DNA from: Enterococcus quebecensis
Lineage (GTDB): Bacteria > Bacillota > Bacilli > Lactobacillales > Enterococcaceae
DNA: 64,000 nucleotides
Assembly (NCBI RefSeq): GCF_001730365.1
Contig: NZ_MIKB01000014.1
Coordinates: 186,001 to 250,000 of the forward strand
Direction: 5' to 3'
Position 1 is the stretch's first letter. The number at the start of each line of letters is the position of its first letter. The notes below the pieces were generated by a model, which had not been told where the DNA came from, made no database searches, and worked only from the letters and a program-made list of their open reading frames with translations. This document shows positions 8,914 through 19,244 of the stretch, in pieces. The translations under genes were made by a program, and so were the position numbers.

Positions 8914-10042
8914 TGGCTTTATGATCTTCTTTACTCTCATCGATCCCGCGTCCAGAGTGAGCAGGTTTTGCAAAAATCATCCGTCCCGCTGCGGTCTGCA
9001 AGGCGCTAGTAACAACCACTTGAATATGTTCATTCATATAATGCTGACCATCTTCAACTACAACCATTGTACCGTCATCCAGATAAGCCACACCTTGTTG
9101 TCTTTCAGTTCCAGCTTTCACAACCATAACATTCATTGTTTCTCCTGGAATCACAACTGGTTTTACAGCATTTGCCAAAGCATTGATGTTCAATACAGGA
9201 ACATTTTGGAACTCAGAGACTTTGTTTAAATTGTAATCATTCGTTACAACAACACCGTCTAGCAACTTAGCTAATTTGATCAATTTGCTGTCTACTTCAG
9301 AAATATCTTCAAAATCGCCATCATACATTTCAACAGAAATACCCGCTTCTTTTTGCAGTGCATTTAAAATATCCAGTCCACGACGTCCACGTACACGTTT
9401 TAAACTGTCACCAGAATCAGCAATATATTGCAATTCATACAATACAAAATTAGGAATCAAAATGACTCCTTCTAAAAATCCAGATCTAGCAATGTCATAG
9501 ATTCTACCATCAATAATTACACTTGTATCCAAAATTTTATATTTATGAAAATGATCTTCTGCCCTACGTTCTAAAACTTCTCCGTCATTTTCAGTCTGAA
9601 CTTTCTTTTGCCTTGGAGTGAAAATTTTACGCCACTCATCAATCCGAGTTGTACCCATGCGAAAACCAAGGTAACCAAAAATAATCATAACTAAAATTGG
9701 CAATACGCTATTCACAAATGGGATATTCAAGTTATACATTGGAATAGAGATGATGACACCAATAATCAGGCCAATAATCGCACCTACACTCCCAAATAAA
9801 AGATAGGTCAAACTCATCTCATTTAATGCTGCTTCTATTTTTTTAACACCTGAAACAATGTACTTTGCTAACCCTAAAGATAAAATAAAGAAAATAAGTG
9901 CACCAATTAAACTGTTAGTAAAGTTATTGTTCAGCCATGTATTATCTGCTTGTTTCGCCATATCCCAAGCCATCGGTAACAGTGAGATACCTAGACTTAT
10001 GCCAACGACGACCATCAGCAGTGTGATGACACGTTTTTGCAT
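8900..10042 (-). CDS. PIN and TRAM domain membrane protein (YacL family)
   Basis: 380 residues. About four transmembrane helices occupy roughly residues 5-125. A PIN domain follows (KILDTSVIIDGRIYDIARSG, LKRVRGRRGLDILN, VVTNDYNLNKV) with its acidic residues in place, then a C-terminal TRAM-type beta barrel (PGETMNVMVVKAGTERQQGVAYLDDGTMVVVEDG cut across residues ~300-335) and a charged tail. It is a predicted membrane-bound RNase of the B. subtilis YacL type; substrate unknown. The radA-yacL-ispD-ispF order is the usual Firmicute one. Confidence 0.9.
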   Translation of the reverse strand: MQKRVITLLMVVVGISLGISLLPMAWDMAKQADNTWLNNNFTNSLIGALIFFILSLGLAKYIVSGVKKIEAALNEMSLTYLLFGSVGAIIGLIIGVIISIPMYNLNIPFVNSVLPILVMIIFGYLGFRMGTTRIDEWRKIFTPRQKKVQTENDGEVLERRAEDHFHKYKILDTSVIIDGRIYDIARSGFLEGVILIPNFVLYELQYIADSGDSLKRVRGRRGLDILNALQKEAGISVEMYDGDFEDISEVDSKLIKLAKLLDGVVVTNDYNLNKVSEFQNVPVLNINALANAVKPVVIPGETMNVMVVKAGTERQQGVAYLDDGTMVVVEDGQHYMNEHIQVVVTSALQTAAGRMIFAKPAHSGRGIDESKEDHKANEKS

Positions 10043-10131
10043 AGCTTCATCCTCCTATATACTCATACTTAATTTAAAGAATAGAGGTTGAGATCAGTCC
10101 TAAATCTTGTGATGATCTCTCCCCCTCACCT

Positions 10132-11502
10132 TTATTTGAAAACTTTTCTTAGTGTCTCTCCGATTGTAGCAACACCAACAATCTCGATTCCTTCTGGAGG
10201 TGTCCAACCGCCTAAATTATTCTTTGGTACATAAATTTTAGTAAAACCTAGTTTTTGCGCTTCACGTACTCGTTGCTCAATACTATTCACACGACGAATC
10301 TCACCGGTCAAACCAATTTCACCAATAAAACATTCTGTTGGTTTTGTACCGTTTTCTTTGTAACTAGAAGCAATACTCACCGCCACCGCTAAATCGATTG
10401 CTGGTTCATTGATTTTCACGCCGCCGGCGGCTTTTAGATAAGCATCTTGATTTTGCAGTAGTAATCCGGCACGTTTTTCTAAAACGGCCATAATCAAGGA
10501 TACTCGATTAAAATCCAGTCCTGTTGTTGTCCGCTTCGCATTCCCAAACATTGTCGGGGTTACCAAAGCCTGCACTTCAACTAAAATCGGGCGTGTGCCT
10601 TCCATCGCTACCACAATCGCTGAACCAGTAGCATCAGCTAGCCGTTCTTCTAAAAATACTTGAGAAGGATTTGCAACTTCTTCCAATCCATGCTCTCTCA
10701 TTTCAAAAATTCCGATCTCGTTAGTTGAACCAAAACGATTTTTTACCGCTCTTAAGATTCTAAAGGTATGATGTTTGTCTCCTTCAAAATACAACACCGT
10801 GTCCACCATATGCTCTAACATTCTAGGTCCAGCAATCGAACCTTCTTTGGTCACATGACCAACAATAAAAATCGCAATACCATTTGTTTTAGCAATCTTC
10901 AATAATTCAGCGGTTGTTTCCCGCACCTGACTAACACTGCCAGCAACGCTAGTTACATCTGGTTGAGTCATCGTTTGAATAGAGTCGATAATCACGTAAT
11001 CTGGTTCTAATTTTTCGATTGCTCGAGAAATTTCATTCATATCTGTTTCAGCGTACAAATAAAATTCAGTATCAATCGAACTTAATCGCTCCGCCCGCAT
11101 TTTGATTTGTTCCGCACTTTCTTCTCCAGAAACATAAAGTACTTTTCCGCCGATTTCTGCAAGTTGTTGTGATACTTGTAAAAGCAGCGTTGATTTGCCG
11201 ATCCCTGGATCTCCACCAATCAAAACTAATGAGCCTGGAACCACCCCACCACCTAACACACGATTCAACTCTACTAACTTAGTCTTCACTCTAGGCTCTT
11301 TTTTAGGAACCACTTCAGCTAGACGTTGCGGTTGTGTTTTTTTACCAGTCAAACTAACTCTGGCACGGCGATCAGATGTATCTTGAATCACTTCTTCGGT
11401 CATAGTATTCCATTGTCCGCAATTAGGACAACGACCTAGATATTTTGGGGAAATGTACCCGCAAGTTTGACATTCAAATTGAACTTTAGCTTTTTTTGCC
11501 AT
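10132..11502 (-). CDS. radA: DNA repair protein RadA
   Basis: 456 residues. The N-terminal zinc finger has CQTCGY and CPNCGQW, the RecA-like ATPase has Walker [11 protein letters not shown] and the RadA-specific KNRFG motif, and the C-terminus is Lon-protease-like ([19 protein letters not shown]-type region). RadA helps branch migration and D-loop extension in recombination. It is followed by the PIN-TRAM gene, with an imperfect hairpin between them. Nothing unusual was seen. Confidence 0.96.
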   Translation of the reverse strand: MAKKAKVQFECQTCGYISPKYLGRCPNCGQWNTMTEEVIQDTSDRRARVSLTGKKTQPQRLAEVVPKKEPRVKTKLVELNRVLGGGVVPGSLVLIGGDPGIGKSTLLLQVSQQLAEIGGKVLYVSGEESAEQIKMRAERLSSIDTEFYLYAETDMNEISRAIEKLEPDYVIIDSIQTMTQPDVTSVAGSVSQVRETTAELLKIAKTNGIAIFIVGHVTKEGSIAGPRMLEHMVDTVLYFEGDKHHTFRILRAVKNRFGSTNEIGIFEMREHGLEEVANPSQVFLEERLADATGSAIVVAMEGTRPILVEVQALVTPTMFGNAKRTTTGLDFNRVSLIMAVLEKRAGLLLQNQDAYLKAAGGVKINEPAIDLAVAVSIASSYKENGTKPTECFIGEIGLTGEIRRVNSIEQRVREAQKLGFTKIYVPKNNLGGWTPPEGIEIVGVATIGETLRKVFK

Positions 11503-11602
11503 ATGCTATCCCCTTGTTTTAATGTATTCTTTATTTTACCATACTATACGTATCCTAGACTAAGACGAGCCTTTTAAAAAGCTGTTTTACAGCGCATTCC
11601 AC

Positions 11603-12082
11603 TTAGTTTTTACCAGAAGAACCAAAACCGCCTGTCCGTTCATTTTCTACGTTATCAACATCCGCTAAAAGAAACGGTTTAAAAATTCCTTGTCCGATTC
11701 GTTCCCCTTTTTCGATTACCATATCTTCATAACCGAAATTTAAAAACTGGAACATGATATGTCCTTCATTACCTTCGTTATTGTAATAATCACTGTCGAT
11801 CACACCTACGCCATTAGCTAACATTAAAAAACGTTTCAATGGGTTCGATGAACGGCTTACTAATTCTAAATATTCATTTTCAGACATGTACGCTTTAATC
11901 CCTGTTTTTACTAAAACTGGTTTTGGCGCAATTCCTTGTGCTTGTAATTGCCAAATACTTGGTACGACGACTGTTTCAGCCGCTTCAAAATCGTACCCTG
12001 CAGCTCCTTTTGTAGCACGTTGTGGAATTGTAATCCCTTGGTCTGAATAATCAGTTATAACTTCAAATCCTCGTTGTTTCAT
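11603..12082 (-). CDS. dut: dUTP diphosphatase (trimeric dUTPase)
   Basis: 159 residues from ATG 12080-12082, with GAGGAG upstream; the longer frame begins with a TTG immediately before it. The five dUTPase motifs are visible: AAGYDF, RSSNPLKRF, GVIDSDYYN, ERIGQGIF and the C-terminal RTGGFGSSG. It hydrolyses dUTP to dUMP and so keeps uracil out of DNA. The loop region around IWQLQAQGIAPKPVLV is longer than in short dUTPases, as in other lactic acid bacteria and phage forms. It is upstream of radA on the same strand. Confidence 0.92.
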   Translation of the reverse strand: MKQRGFEVITDYSDQGITIPQRATKGAAGYDFEAAETVVVPSIWQLQAQGIAPKPVLVKTGIKAYMSENEYLELVSRSSNPLKRFLMLANGVGVIDSDYYNNEGNEGHIMFQFLNFGYEDMVIEKGERIGQGIFKPFLLADVDNVENERTGGFGSSGKN

Positions 12083-12193
12083 CAAAAATCTCCTCTACTT
12101 GTAAACTATTTCTATTTTAACATATTCCACTGCTTCCCAGTTTAGTTTTATACTATCTTTAATATTCTCTTGTGCTTTTTTATTGTTTTCACA

Positions 12194-13579
12194 TCATTTT
12201 AGATCATTTTCTTTATAGACTTGATTTTTAGTCGTTTTTACCACTTCATGTAGAATAAAAGAAAAGAATAAAATCAAACCAGCCACACTGATTATATGAA
12301 CCTGTTCAACCAACTGAATAGCAGCTGGATTATTTGTCCGATGAGCCGTGATCTGCAAAACAGTTTTAACTGGTAAATTTTCTTGCTCTACAAGCAGCCA
12401 CAGTACACTCATCAATAACAGCTGATGGGTTACACTGCCTTTGGTTTGTATACTATATTTAGTAATAATTCGCTGATCTTGCGGCAATAATTTCTCTTGA
12501 TAATAGAGTTGATTCAAAAAATTGCCAGTAGCACTGATACATAAGCTTAGCAAAAAAATCCCCGCTGGAAAAAGTGGTCGAAATAGCAAGAAGAATAAAG
12601 ACACAATAAAAGCACTGAGCTGGACTATTTTAGGATCAACTTCTGGAAACAGGCGATACAAAAACTTAATAAACACAGCTGAACCAACAATTCCTAAAAG
12701 ATAAGGAAGATATAAATTAAGAACCAATTGATCTGCCCCTAAACGTAGAGAAACATAAAATGTCCCAAAAAGTAATAGAAAATTCATACACATTCCAACA
12801 GCAAATGGTAATAGATTCAACCACAAAGGCAGCTTCCATGTTTTTCTTTGACGATTCAAATACCACGCACTTATCAGAAATAGCACAGAAAATCCCACAA
12901 TACCAATGTCTAAAAGTTGCGGATTAAACAACAAACGAGCTGAACGAATAAATAACAGTAATACAAAAAAACTCAAAAATAAAAAGAATTCTTTCACTGA
13001 AACAACTTTCTGATTCACTTCATTGAAATCAATTTCATAATCTGGATAATGGGTAACTGTATGATAAGCAGCCACATATAGCAGAACATATTCACCTAAA
13101 ACTAAAGGGATTCTCAATTCCCTTGTCATTGTTAAAGAAGCAATAACTCCACCTAATATCAGTAAAATAAATAGGTACTTTCTACCTGTTAAAGGAAAAT
13201 ATCCTTGCTGTTTTTCATGATAATTAACTGTCGTGTTAGCAGCAGGCAGCCAAGAAGCACTTAGTCCCAGTAGAACAGCAGAAAATAAATAAGCTGGAAA
13301 ATAAAATTGTCCCATCACTCCAACCAAACAGCCTATCCCGCCAATCAAAATGGAGATAATCAAAATATTAAAACTTGTTAATGCTAGTTTAAAGCTTTTT
13401 AACAGGAAAATCCCAGTCATGCGAAAAGTATAAAAAAGAACAAAAGGTAAAATTCTTTCCATTGTTGTTCCATCACTTAAACTCAAAAATAAAAAATAAG
13501 GAATAAAGATAATTGTATTAGATAAAATAAACGGCGCAACTTGCAGGCAATTGCGAGCCAATTCTTTTAATTTGGACAT
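12194..13579 (-). CDS. Polytopic membrane protein, MFS-like, function unknown
   Basis: 461 residues with about 12 hydrophobic helices, spread evenly through the chain. A loop near residues 125-135 and a longer charged stretch near 170-190 separate two halves, resembling the 6+6 layout of the major facilitator superfamily. I do not recognise a substrate signature. The C-terminus is charged (KTTKNQVYKENDLK). It starts ATG 13577-13579 with an AAGGAGAT-type site. A terminator separates it from the ABC exporter upstream, so it is probably an independent unit and its link to peptide export is only positional. Confidence 0.6.
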   Translation of the reverse strand: MSKLKELARNCLQVAPFILSNTIIFIPYFLFLSLSDGTTMERILPFVLFYTFRMTGIFLLKSFKLALTSFNILIISILIGGIGCLVGVMGQFYFPAYLFSAVLLGLSASWLPAANTTVNYHEKQQGYFPLTGRKYLFILLILGGVIASLTMTRELRIPLVLGEYVLLYVAAYHTVTHYPDYEIDFNEVNQKVVSVKEFFLFLSFFVLLLFIRSARLLFNPQLLDIGIVGFSVLFLISAWYLNRQRKTWKLPLWLNLLPFAVGMCMNFLLLFGTFYVSLRLGADQLVLNLYLPYLLGIVGSAVFIKFLYRLFPEVDPKIVQLSAFIVSLFFLLFRPLFPAGIFLLSLCISATGNFLNQLYYQEKLLPQDQRIITKYSIQTKGSVTHQLLLMSVLWLLVEQENLPVKTVLQITAHRTNNPAAIQLVEQVHIISVAGLILFFSFILHEVVKTTKNQVYKENDLK

Positions 13580-13667
13580 TGCTTGATCTCCTTTAAGACG
13601 GTTTGTTATGTAGGTAGTCTATCATGTTAAGCAGAAAAGTGAAATCATTCTTCCGACGTAAAAAATC

Positions 13668-13708
13668 TAGCATAGAGCATTCAGTTAATAACCAAACACT
13701 CTATGCTA
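13668..13708 (-). terminator. Terminator after the ABC exporter
   Basis: Arms 13668-13677 and 13699-13708 are perfect 10-base complements. On the minus strand the stem is followed by GATTTTTT. It lies about 130 bases past the stop of the exporter gene and ends that transcript. Confidence 0.75.
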
Positions 13709-13840
13709 AATTTTTAGTTATGGATTTTTTCTTTTAACTGGCGTTTTCAACCCAGTGACCTTAATGGAATTTTGAATATCACAATCGGAAAAGTTACTAG
13801 TTGTATACTTTTATCAGCCACTTATAATTTAGTCCAGCTT

Positions 13841-15994
13841 TTAGCTATCAATTTCCCACAATTGTTGATACATCCCAGCATTAAATCGAAGTTCTTTGTG
13901 TGTTCCTTGTTCAATTAAATTCCCTTGATGCATAACAAAAATATGATCACAGACTTTAGCAATAGACAAACGATGAGCAATGAACAAAATAGTTTTGTTA
14001 GGTAATTGCTTTAAATTTTGCACAATTGCATGCTCTAATAATGTATCCATCCCACTCGTTGCTTCATCCAATATCAAGATTTCAGCATCTTTTAAAAGGG
14101 CTCTAGCTAAAGCAATTCGTTGTTTCTGACCACCAGATAAATTTGTGCCTCCTTCTTCAATTAAAGTGTCAAAATTCAATGGTTGTTGATTAACATAATC
14201 CATTAGTTGAACCATCTCACAAACTTCAACAATACGTTCAAATGAAGGCAGGTCAGTTAACCCAAAAACCAAATTTTCCATAATAGTTCCATGAAAAAAG
14301 AAAGATTCTTGCGGAACATACGTCACATGATCTCTCAAAAAATAACGATCAATCTCTTTCATATTCGTTTTTTGATAGAAAATGTCTCCTTCAGAAGGAG
14401 AATGAAAGTGAACTAATAATTTTGCAAGAGTTGACTTACCTGAACCACTAATACCGACAAGTGCAACTTTAGATCCAGCTTTAATAGATACTGATATATT
14501 TTGCAGGACAGGCATTTTCATTCCATAAGAAAAAGAAACGTTCTTAATCCAAATACCTTCTTTGAAAATAATGGGATCGACTATTTTGTAGGAATCAGAT
14601 TTCTGTTGTTCCTCATCAATATAAAAAATTTCATTTAACCGTCGACTTGCCACTTGTGCTGTCTGCATTTTCACTTGCAAATTAATGATATTTTGCAAAG
14701 GTTCTGTAAAAAACACAAGTAAAGCATTAAATGAAATCAACTGCCCAAGGCTAATTGTACCACCAATAACCAAATACGAGCCAATCCATAAAATCAAAAC
14801 ACTACTAATCAGTTGAATACAGCGTTTAATCACTTGTTGAATATTGTCCAAATTCGATTGTTTAAAAGATTTTTTCATCAATTGTTTAAATTGTTGATCA
14901 ACTTTATCATAAACTTTGTCTTCCCCATTATAGGATTTTATTGTTTCTATTCCCTCTATACTTTCGATAATACTCGCATTTAAAGCGGAACCAGCAACCA
15001 TTTCTTCTTCGTTCGAACGATCAAATGCTTTCACAAATGCTAAAATTGCAAGCAAATAAAAAGGAATAGTACCTAGCGAAATTAAAAATAACAAACGATT
15101 TTGAAGAAACAAAATCAAGCCAATAATCACAACCATAGCAATATCCAAGCAAATAGAAAGCGTCACACTCGCCAAAGCATCAATAATTTTATTTGCATCT
15201 AAGAAACGAGAGATTATTTCCCCAGACTTTCTTGTTGAGAAAAATGATAAAGGAAGCTTCAATACATGTTTAAAATAACTTAGCATAACTGAAATACTCA
15301 TTTTTTGCCCCAAAATAACTAACAAATAATTTCGACTATATTCAAAAAAAGCTTGAAAAAAATAGACAAAAATAAGACCAATTGAAATGACATTCAGAGT
15401 AGATACCGTACGCCTTGGGATGAAAGAATCAATGATTCCTTGAAAATAGTAGGGACCCAGAACACCAAAAAGTGTGATAAAAGCGGAAGCTAACACAATA
15501 TACGTAATGATTTTTTTCTGTTTGAATAATATAGGCAAATAAGAAGTCAAATTACCGACTTTTTCGGTAATAGGTTGATATGTTTCGTTTGGAGTCATAA
15601 GTAATAAAACACCCGTCCACTGTTGTTCAAACTCTTGTATAGATTGTTTTACTAATCCTCTTTCAGGATCAGCAATAAATAACGTATCTCCTTGAACTTT
15701 ATAAACAACTACATAATGTAAATAAGATTGATCAATTAATACATGAGCAACCAATGGGAGAGGTAACTCTTTTTCTTTCCAAATAGCGGACTCTGCCTCG
15801 ACTGCCTTACAATCAAAGTTAAGCTTTTTCAGACAGGTTTTTAATCCGAAAACTGAAGTACCATCAATGTCTGTACCTGACAGTTCGCGTAATTTATTTA
15901 TTGGAATTTCTGTTTTATAATAGTTTAAAATCATGGCCAAACAAACCACGCCACAATCTTTCTGATCTTGTTGTTTCATTAATTTAATAGCCAT
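13841..15994 (-). CDS. Peptidase-containing ABC transporter (C39, double-glycine peptide exporter)
   Basis: 717 residues in the order C39 peptidase (1-140), six-helix membrane domain (about 155-440) and ATPase (about 480-717). The catalytic Cys is C14 in QKDCGVVCLA, and the His is in LHYVVVYKV. The ATPase shows Walker A GISGSGKST (about 514), LSGGQKQR (619), Walker B LILDEATS (640) and the AHRLS H-loop. Such proteins cleave after Gly-Gly and export the mature peptide. The likely cargo is the divergent peptide at 16084. The start ATG 15992-15994 has its AGAGG site 13 bases away, so translation initiation may be weak. No HlyD-type accessory gene is adjacent. Confidence 0.93.
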   Translation of the reverse strand: MAIKLMKQQDQKDCGVVCLAMILNYYKTEIPINKLRELSGTDIDGTSVFGLKTCLKKLNFDCKAVEAESAIWKEKELPLPLVAHVLIDQSYLHYVVVYKVQGDTLFIADPERGLVKQSIQEFEQQWTGVLLLMTPNETYQPITEKVGNLTSYLPILFKQKKIITYIVLASAFITLFGVLGPYYFQGIIDSFIPRRTVSTLNVISIGLIFVYFFQAFFEYSRNYLLVILGQKMSISVMLSYFKHVLKLPLSFFSTRKSGEIISRFLDANKIIDALASVTLSICLDIAMVVIIGLILFLQNRLLFLISLGTIPFYLLAILAFVKAFDRSNEEEMVAGSALNASIIESIEGIETIKSYNGEDKVYDKVDQQFKQLMKKSFKQSNLDNIQQVIKRCIQLISSVLILWIGSYLVIGGTISLGQLISFNALLVFFTEPLQNIINLQVKMQTAQVASRRLNEIFYIDEEQQKSDSYKIVDPIIFKEGIWIKNVSFSYGMKMPVLQNISVSIKAGSKVALVGISGSGKSTLAKLLVHFHSPSEGDIFYQKTNMKEIDRYFLRDHVTYVPQESFFFHGTIMENLVFGLTDLPSFERIVEVCEMVQLMDYVNQQPLNFDTLIEEGGTNLSGGQKQRIALARALLKDAEILILDEATSGMDTLLEHAIVQNLKQLPNKTILFIAHRLSIAKVCDHIFVMHQGNLIEQGTHKELRFNAGMYQQLWEIDS

Positions 15995-16023
15995 TCAAAT
16001 CGATAAAACCTCTAATCATTATA

Positions 16024-16052
16024 TTGACTACGAATAAATAGTCTAGTATATT
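16024..16052 (+). promoter_or_regulatory. Promoter of the double-glycine peptide gene
   Basis: TTGACT (16024-16029) and TATATT (16047-16052) are separated by exactly 17 bases. The predicted start of transcription lies about 25-30 bases before the peptide start codon. It points away from the exporter gene. Confidence 0.7.
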
Positions 16053-16083
16053 TAATATAAAGTAATTAAAGTAGGTTATCAAG

Positions 16084-16272
16084 TTGGATTTAAATTTTTC
16101 TAAAGAGTTGAATGAAAAAGAAATGAAGAAAGTTATTGGTGGAGCTAATAAGGTTGTTATTAATCCTATTGTGATTGGACCGATTGGCGGAAAATTCCCT
16201 ACAATCAAACACCCAGATCGTACAGGTGTTGATAACTGGGTCAAATGGCCGCAAAACGTTGGAAAACTCTAG
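16084..16272 (+). CDS. Double-glycine leader peptide, putative bacteriocin or signal precursor
   Basis: 62 residues. The leader MDLNFSKELNEKEMKKVIGG fits the double-glycine rules: Leu at -12, Glu at -8, Met at -7, Val at -4, Gly at -2 and -1. Cleavage would release a 42-residue peptide starting ANKVVINPIVIGPIGG and ending WPQNVGKL, with no Cys, two Trp and net positive charge. A second GG at mature positions 15-16 could be an alternative site. The start is TTG 16084-16086, with AGTAGG eight bases upstream; an upstream in-frame stop at 16072 rules out a longer form. The divergent C39 ABC exporter is the expected partner. No immunity gene is evident. I do not recognise the mature sequence. Confidence 0.8.
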   Translation: MDLNFSKELNEKEMKKVIGGANKVVINPIVIGPIGGKFPTIKHPDRTGVDNWVKWPQNVGKL

Positions 16273-16964
16273 ATAAAATCACACTAATCTAAGAAAAGTA
16301 CCTATGCTTTCTTATTATGAAAGTATAATATTTCTAGAGATACCATTTTTTATATTGTTTTATTGCTAAAACATAGCTATTTGGAACATCGACTGATGTT
16401 TCATGATTATTTAAAGAATGAGATCTGATTAGGACATACTCTACCAGTTCCCATGGTCACTTAGAATCTGAATAAACGGCTGATACAGAAGTAATCCATT
16501 CTGTACCAGCCTTATTTTTGTACAATCAAATATTTTGACAAAAATGAAGTACAAACCACTTTTCCAACCTTTGTTGGCAATAATTAGTCAACCATCAACA
16601 AGAGCTCTACACTTTCAATTGTTACCAATACTTACTCTCCAAGCCCCCTATCAAGATTTTCATTCCCAATTATTTTTTGGTACAGTTCTGAATTATTAAT
16701 GAGTCCACATTTTAAAATTTACAGTAGAAGAACATTTTAGTTGATGTTTCTTCATGACATATTATAATGGGAAACAGCAACAAAAATCGCTTTCACACTT
16801 GTCCAAACAAGTTTACAAGAGACCTCATGAAAAAAACTGTGAAAAATTTTACGAAACTTACTTTTAATCTTTTTTTAATCTAATCTTTCTGTTATAATTG
16901 TTTTCACATTTACTATACAATAATCCTAGTAGATGAAAGAGAATATCAAAGGAGAGATAGATGT
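16273..16964. other. Non-coding gap between the peptide gene and serC
   Basis: About 690 bases with no convincing gene. It contains a terminator-like hairpin at 16478-16511 and, before serC, a TATAAT hexamer at 16893-16898 without a good -35. One 21-codon hydrophobic frame at about 16303 has no ribosome site and was not called. Confidence 0.5.
16478..16511 (+). terminator. Hairpin with T-rich tail downstream of the peptide gene
   Basis: Arms 16478-16490 and 16499-16511 pair with one bulge and are followed by TTATTTTTG. It probably ends the peptide transcript, leaving a long 3' untranslated part of about 200 bases. Confidence 0.65.
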
Positions 16965-18056
16965 ATGAAAACTGTTTACAATTTTTCAGCTGGTCCCGCC
17001 GTTTTACCTAAAAGTGTATTGGAAAAAGCACAATCCGAATTGGTGAATTACGAGAACAGCGGCATGTCCGTGATGGAGTTGAGTCATCGTTCCTCCCTTT
17101 TTGAAACGATTATTGAAAATGCTGAAACCTTACTCAGAGAATTGATGAATATTCCTGATAATTATAAAGTGCTCTTTTTACAAGGAGGCGCTAGTATGCA
17201 ATTTACCATGGTTCCTTTGAATTTAGCACAAAATAAAAAAGCTTTGTACGTCAACACTGGTTCATGGGCAAAGAAAGCCATCAGTGAAGCAAAAAAGCTT
17301 AGCAATGTTGACGTGGAAGTAATTGCTTCAAGTGAAGACAAAAACTTCACTTATATTCCTGATATCAATAAAGAAGACATTCCACAAGATGCAGCCTATG
17401 TCCATATTACGACCAACAATACGATCGAAGGAACAACAATTTATGACCTGCCGGATACAGGTGATGTACCGATTGTGGCTGATATGTCGTCCAATATCTT
17501 ATCCATTGACTACAATGTCGCTGATTTTGGTTTGATCTATGCGGGTGCACAAAAAAATATTGGGCCTGCTGGTTTAACAGTTGTTATCGTTCGTAACGAT
17601 TTGATCGGCCAAGTAGACGTTCTTAGCGCCATGTTGGACTATGATATCCATGCCAAAAACGGATCAATGTATAACACACCGCCAACCTACGGTATTTACA
17701 TGGCTAAACTTGTCTTTGAATGGATCAAAGAACAAGGGGGCCTTGGTCAAATGGAAAAACAAAATAAAGAAAAAGCAGCGATTTTATACGATGAAATTGA
17801 TGCATCTGACCTATTTTCATCACCTGTAAATAAAAAAGACCGCTCTATCAACAATATTCCTTTCATCACTGGAAACGATGAGCTAGATAAAAAATTCAAT
17901 CAGGAAGCTCTAGCAGAAGGTTTTGAAAACTTAAAAGGACATCGTTCTGTAGGCGGCATGCGTGCAAGTTTATACAACGCTTTTCCTAAAACTGGTGTTG
18001 AAGCTCTAGTTAACTTAATGAAAAAATTTGAAGCAGAAAATGGAGGAAAAAAATAG
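16965..18056 (+). CDS. serC: Phosphoserine aminotransferase
   Basis: 363 residues, starting [19 protein letters not shown]. It is a fold-type I PLP enzyme. GSWAKKAI lies near residue 100, and the PLP lysine is in [13 protein letters not shown] (about residue 196). It converts 3-phosphohydroxypyruvate to phosphoserine using glutamate. AAAGGAG precedes the start. It is immediately followed by serA, so the two consecutive enzymes of serine synthesis are co-expressed with the DUF1015 gene. Nothing is odd in length or motifs. Confidence 0.95.
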   Translation: MKTVYNFSAGPAVLPKSVLEKAQSELVNYENSGMSVMELSHRSSLFETIIENAETLLRELMNIPDNYKVLFLQGGASMQFTMVPLNLAQNKKALYVNTGSWAKKAISEAKKLSNVDVEVIASSEDKNFTYIPDINKEDIPQDAAYVHITTNNTIEGTTIYDLPDTGDVPIVADMSSNILSIDYNVADFGLIYAGAQKNIGPAGLTVVIVRNDLIGQVDVLSAMLDYDIHAKNGSMYNTPPTYGIYMAKLVFEWIKEQGGLGQMEKQNKEKAAILYDEIDASDLFSSPVNKKDRSINNIPFITGNDELDKKFNQEALAEGFENLKGHRSVGGMRASLYNAFPKTGVEALVNLMKKFEAENGGKK

Positions 18057-19244
18057 ATGTATGATATTAAAACATTCAACGCAATTGCGCCAATTGGTTT
18101 AGCCCGTTTTAATGAAGATAACTTTACAATCAATCAAACGGAATCACCTGCTGGCATCATCTTACGTAGTGAAAAACTCCATGACTATGATTTTCCTGCT
18201 TCTGTTTTAGCTGTAGCACGTGCTGGAGCGGGAACGAATAATGTTCCTGTTAAACAATGCACCGAAGATGGAATCGTTGTTTTTAATACACCAGGTGCTA
18301 ACGCCAACGCTGTAAAAGAACTTGTCATTGCTTGTTTACTTTTATCTGTTCGTCCGATCTTAAAAGGCTCAAACTGGGTTCAGACACTAACAGGGACAGA
18401 TGCAGAGGAACAAGCGGAAGCACAGAAAAAACAATTTGCTGGTACTGAACTGGAGGGTAAAAAATTAGGGGTAATCGGTCTAGGGGCAATCGGCGCTATG
18501 GTTGCTAATGACGCCTATCGTTTAGGTATGGAAGTTACAGGATTTGATCCTTTTGTTTCTGTTGACACCGCTTGGAGTATTTCACGTCGTGTTAAACGAG
18601 CGCAAAGCATGGAAGAAGTCTTGAAAACCTGTGATTTTATTACCGTTCACGTTCCTCTATCTGAGAATACCCATCATTTGATTGGCAAAGAGCAATTAGC
18701 TCAAATGAAAAAGAATGCCGTCTTATTAAACTTTGCTCGTGGTGAATTAGTGGAAACTACTGCCGTCATTGAAGCAATTACGCAAGGTGAAATCAGCAAT
18801 TTTGTTACTGATTTTGCTGACGAACGACTATTACACAACGAAAAAATCTTAGTTCTTCCTCACCTAGGTGCATCAACAGAAGAAGCTGAAATCAATTGTG
18901 CAAAAATGGCTGCACGCACGCTGAAAAAATTCCTAGAAACAGGTAACATCAAACGCTCTGTTAATTTTCCAACCGTTGAAATGTCCTTCAACTCGCCATT
19001 CCGTTTCACTATCGTCCATAGAAACGTTCCGAATATGTTAGGACAAATCTCAACAGGAATCGCAAATTTAGAGATCAACATTGATACGATGATCAACCGC
19101 AGTAGTGATGATTATGCCTATACAATCGTTGATATTTCTGAAACAGACGAAGCAAAAATCCATGCCGCTGCTGAAAAAATTCAAGCAGCCGAAAATATTA
19201 TCCGTGTACGGACGATCAAAAATACTGAGGCGGTGAGTTATTAA
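18057..19244 (+). CDS. serA: D-3-phosphoglycerate dehydrogenase
   Basis: 395 residues. The NAD-binding Rossmann part has LGVIGLGAIGAMVAND, the catalytic region has FARGELVE and LPHLGASTEEAE with the His, and a C-terminal ACT domain begins near residue 320 (FTIVHRNVPNMLGQISTGIA). It oxidises 3-phosphoglycerate, the first serine step. The ACT domain suggests feedback control by serine. The gene follows the serC stop directly, and its stop overlaps the start of the next gene. Confidence 0.95.
   Translation: MYDIKTFNAIAPIGLARFNEDNFTINQTESPAGIILRSEKLHDYDFPASVLAVARAGAGTNNVPVKQCTEDGIVVFNTPGANANAVKELVIACLLLSVRPILKGSNWVQTLTGTDAEEQAEAQKKQFAGTELEGKKLGVIGLGAIGAMVANDAYRLGMEVTGFDPFVSVDTAWSISRRVKRAQSMEEVLKTCDFITVHVPLSENTHHLIGKEQLAQMKKNAVLLNFARGELVETTAVIEAITQGEISNFVTDFADERLLHNEKILVLPHLGASTEEAEINCAKMAARTLKKFLETGNIKRSVNFPTVEMSFNSPFRFTIVHRNVPNMLGQISTGIANLEINIDTMINRSSDDYAYTIVDISETDEAKIHAAAEKIQAAENIIRVRTIKNTEAVSY

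Noticed and set aside
13745-13830. 24-codon frame after the ABC exporter that superficially resembles the peptide core (FPIVIF)
   Set aside because: GTG start without ribosome site and no leader; the similarity is a few hydrophobic residues only.
15984-16244. 86-codon frame on the minus strand opposite the double-glycine peptide gene
   Set aside because: It lies antisense to a frame with a perfect leader motif and a promoter, has no convincing ribosome site and reads through the exporter promoter region.
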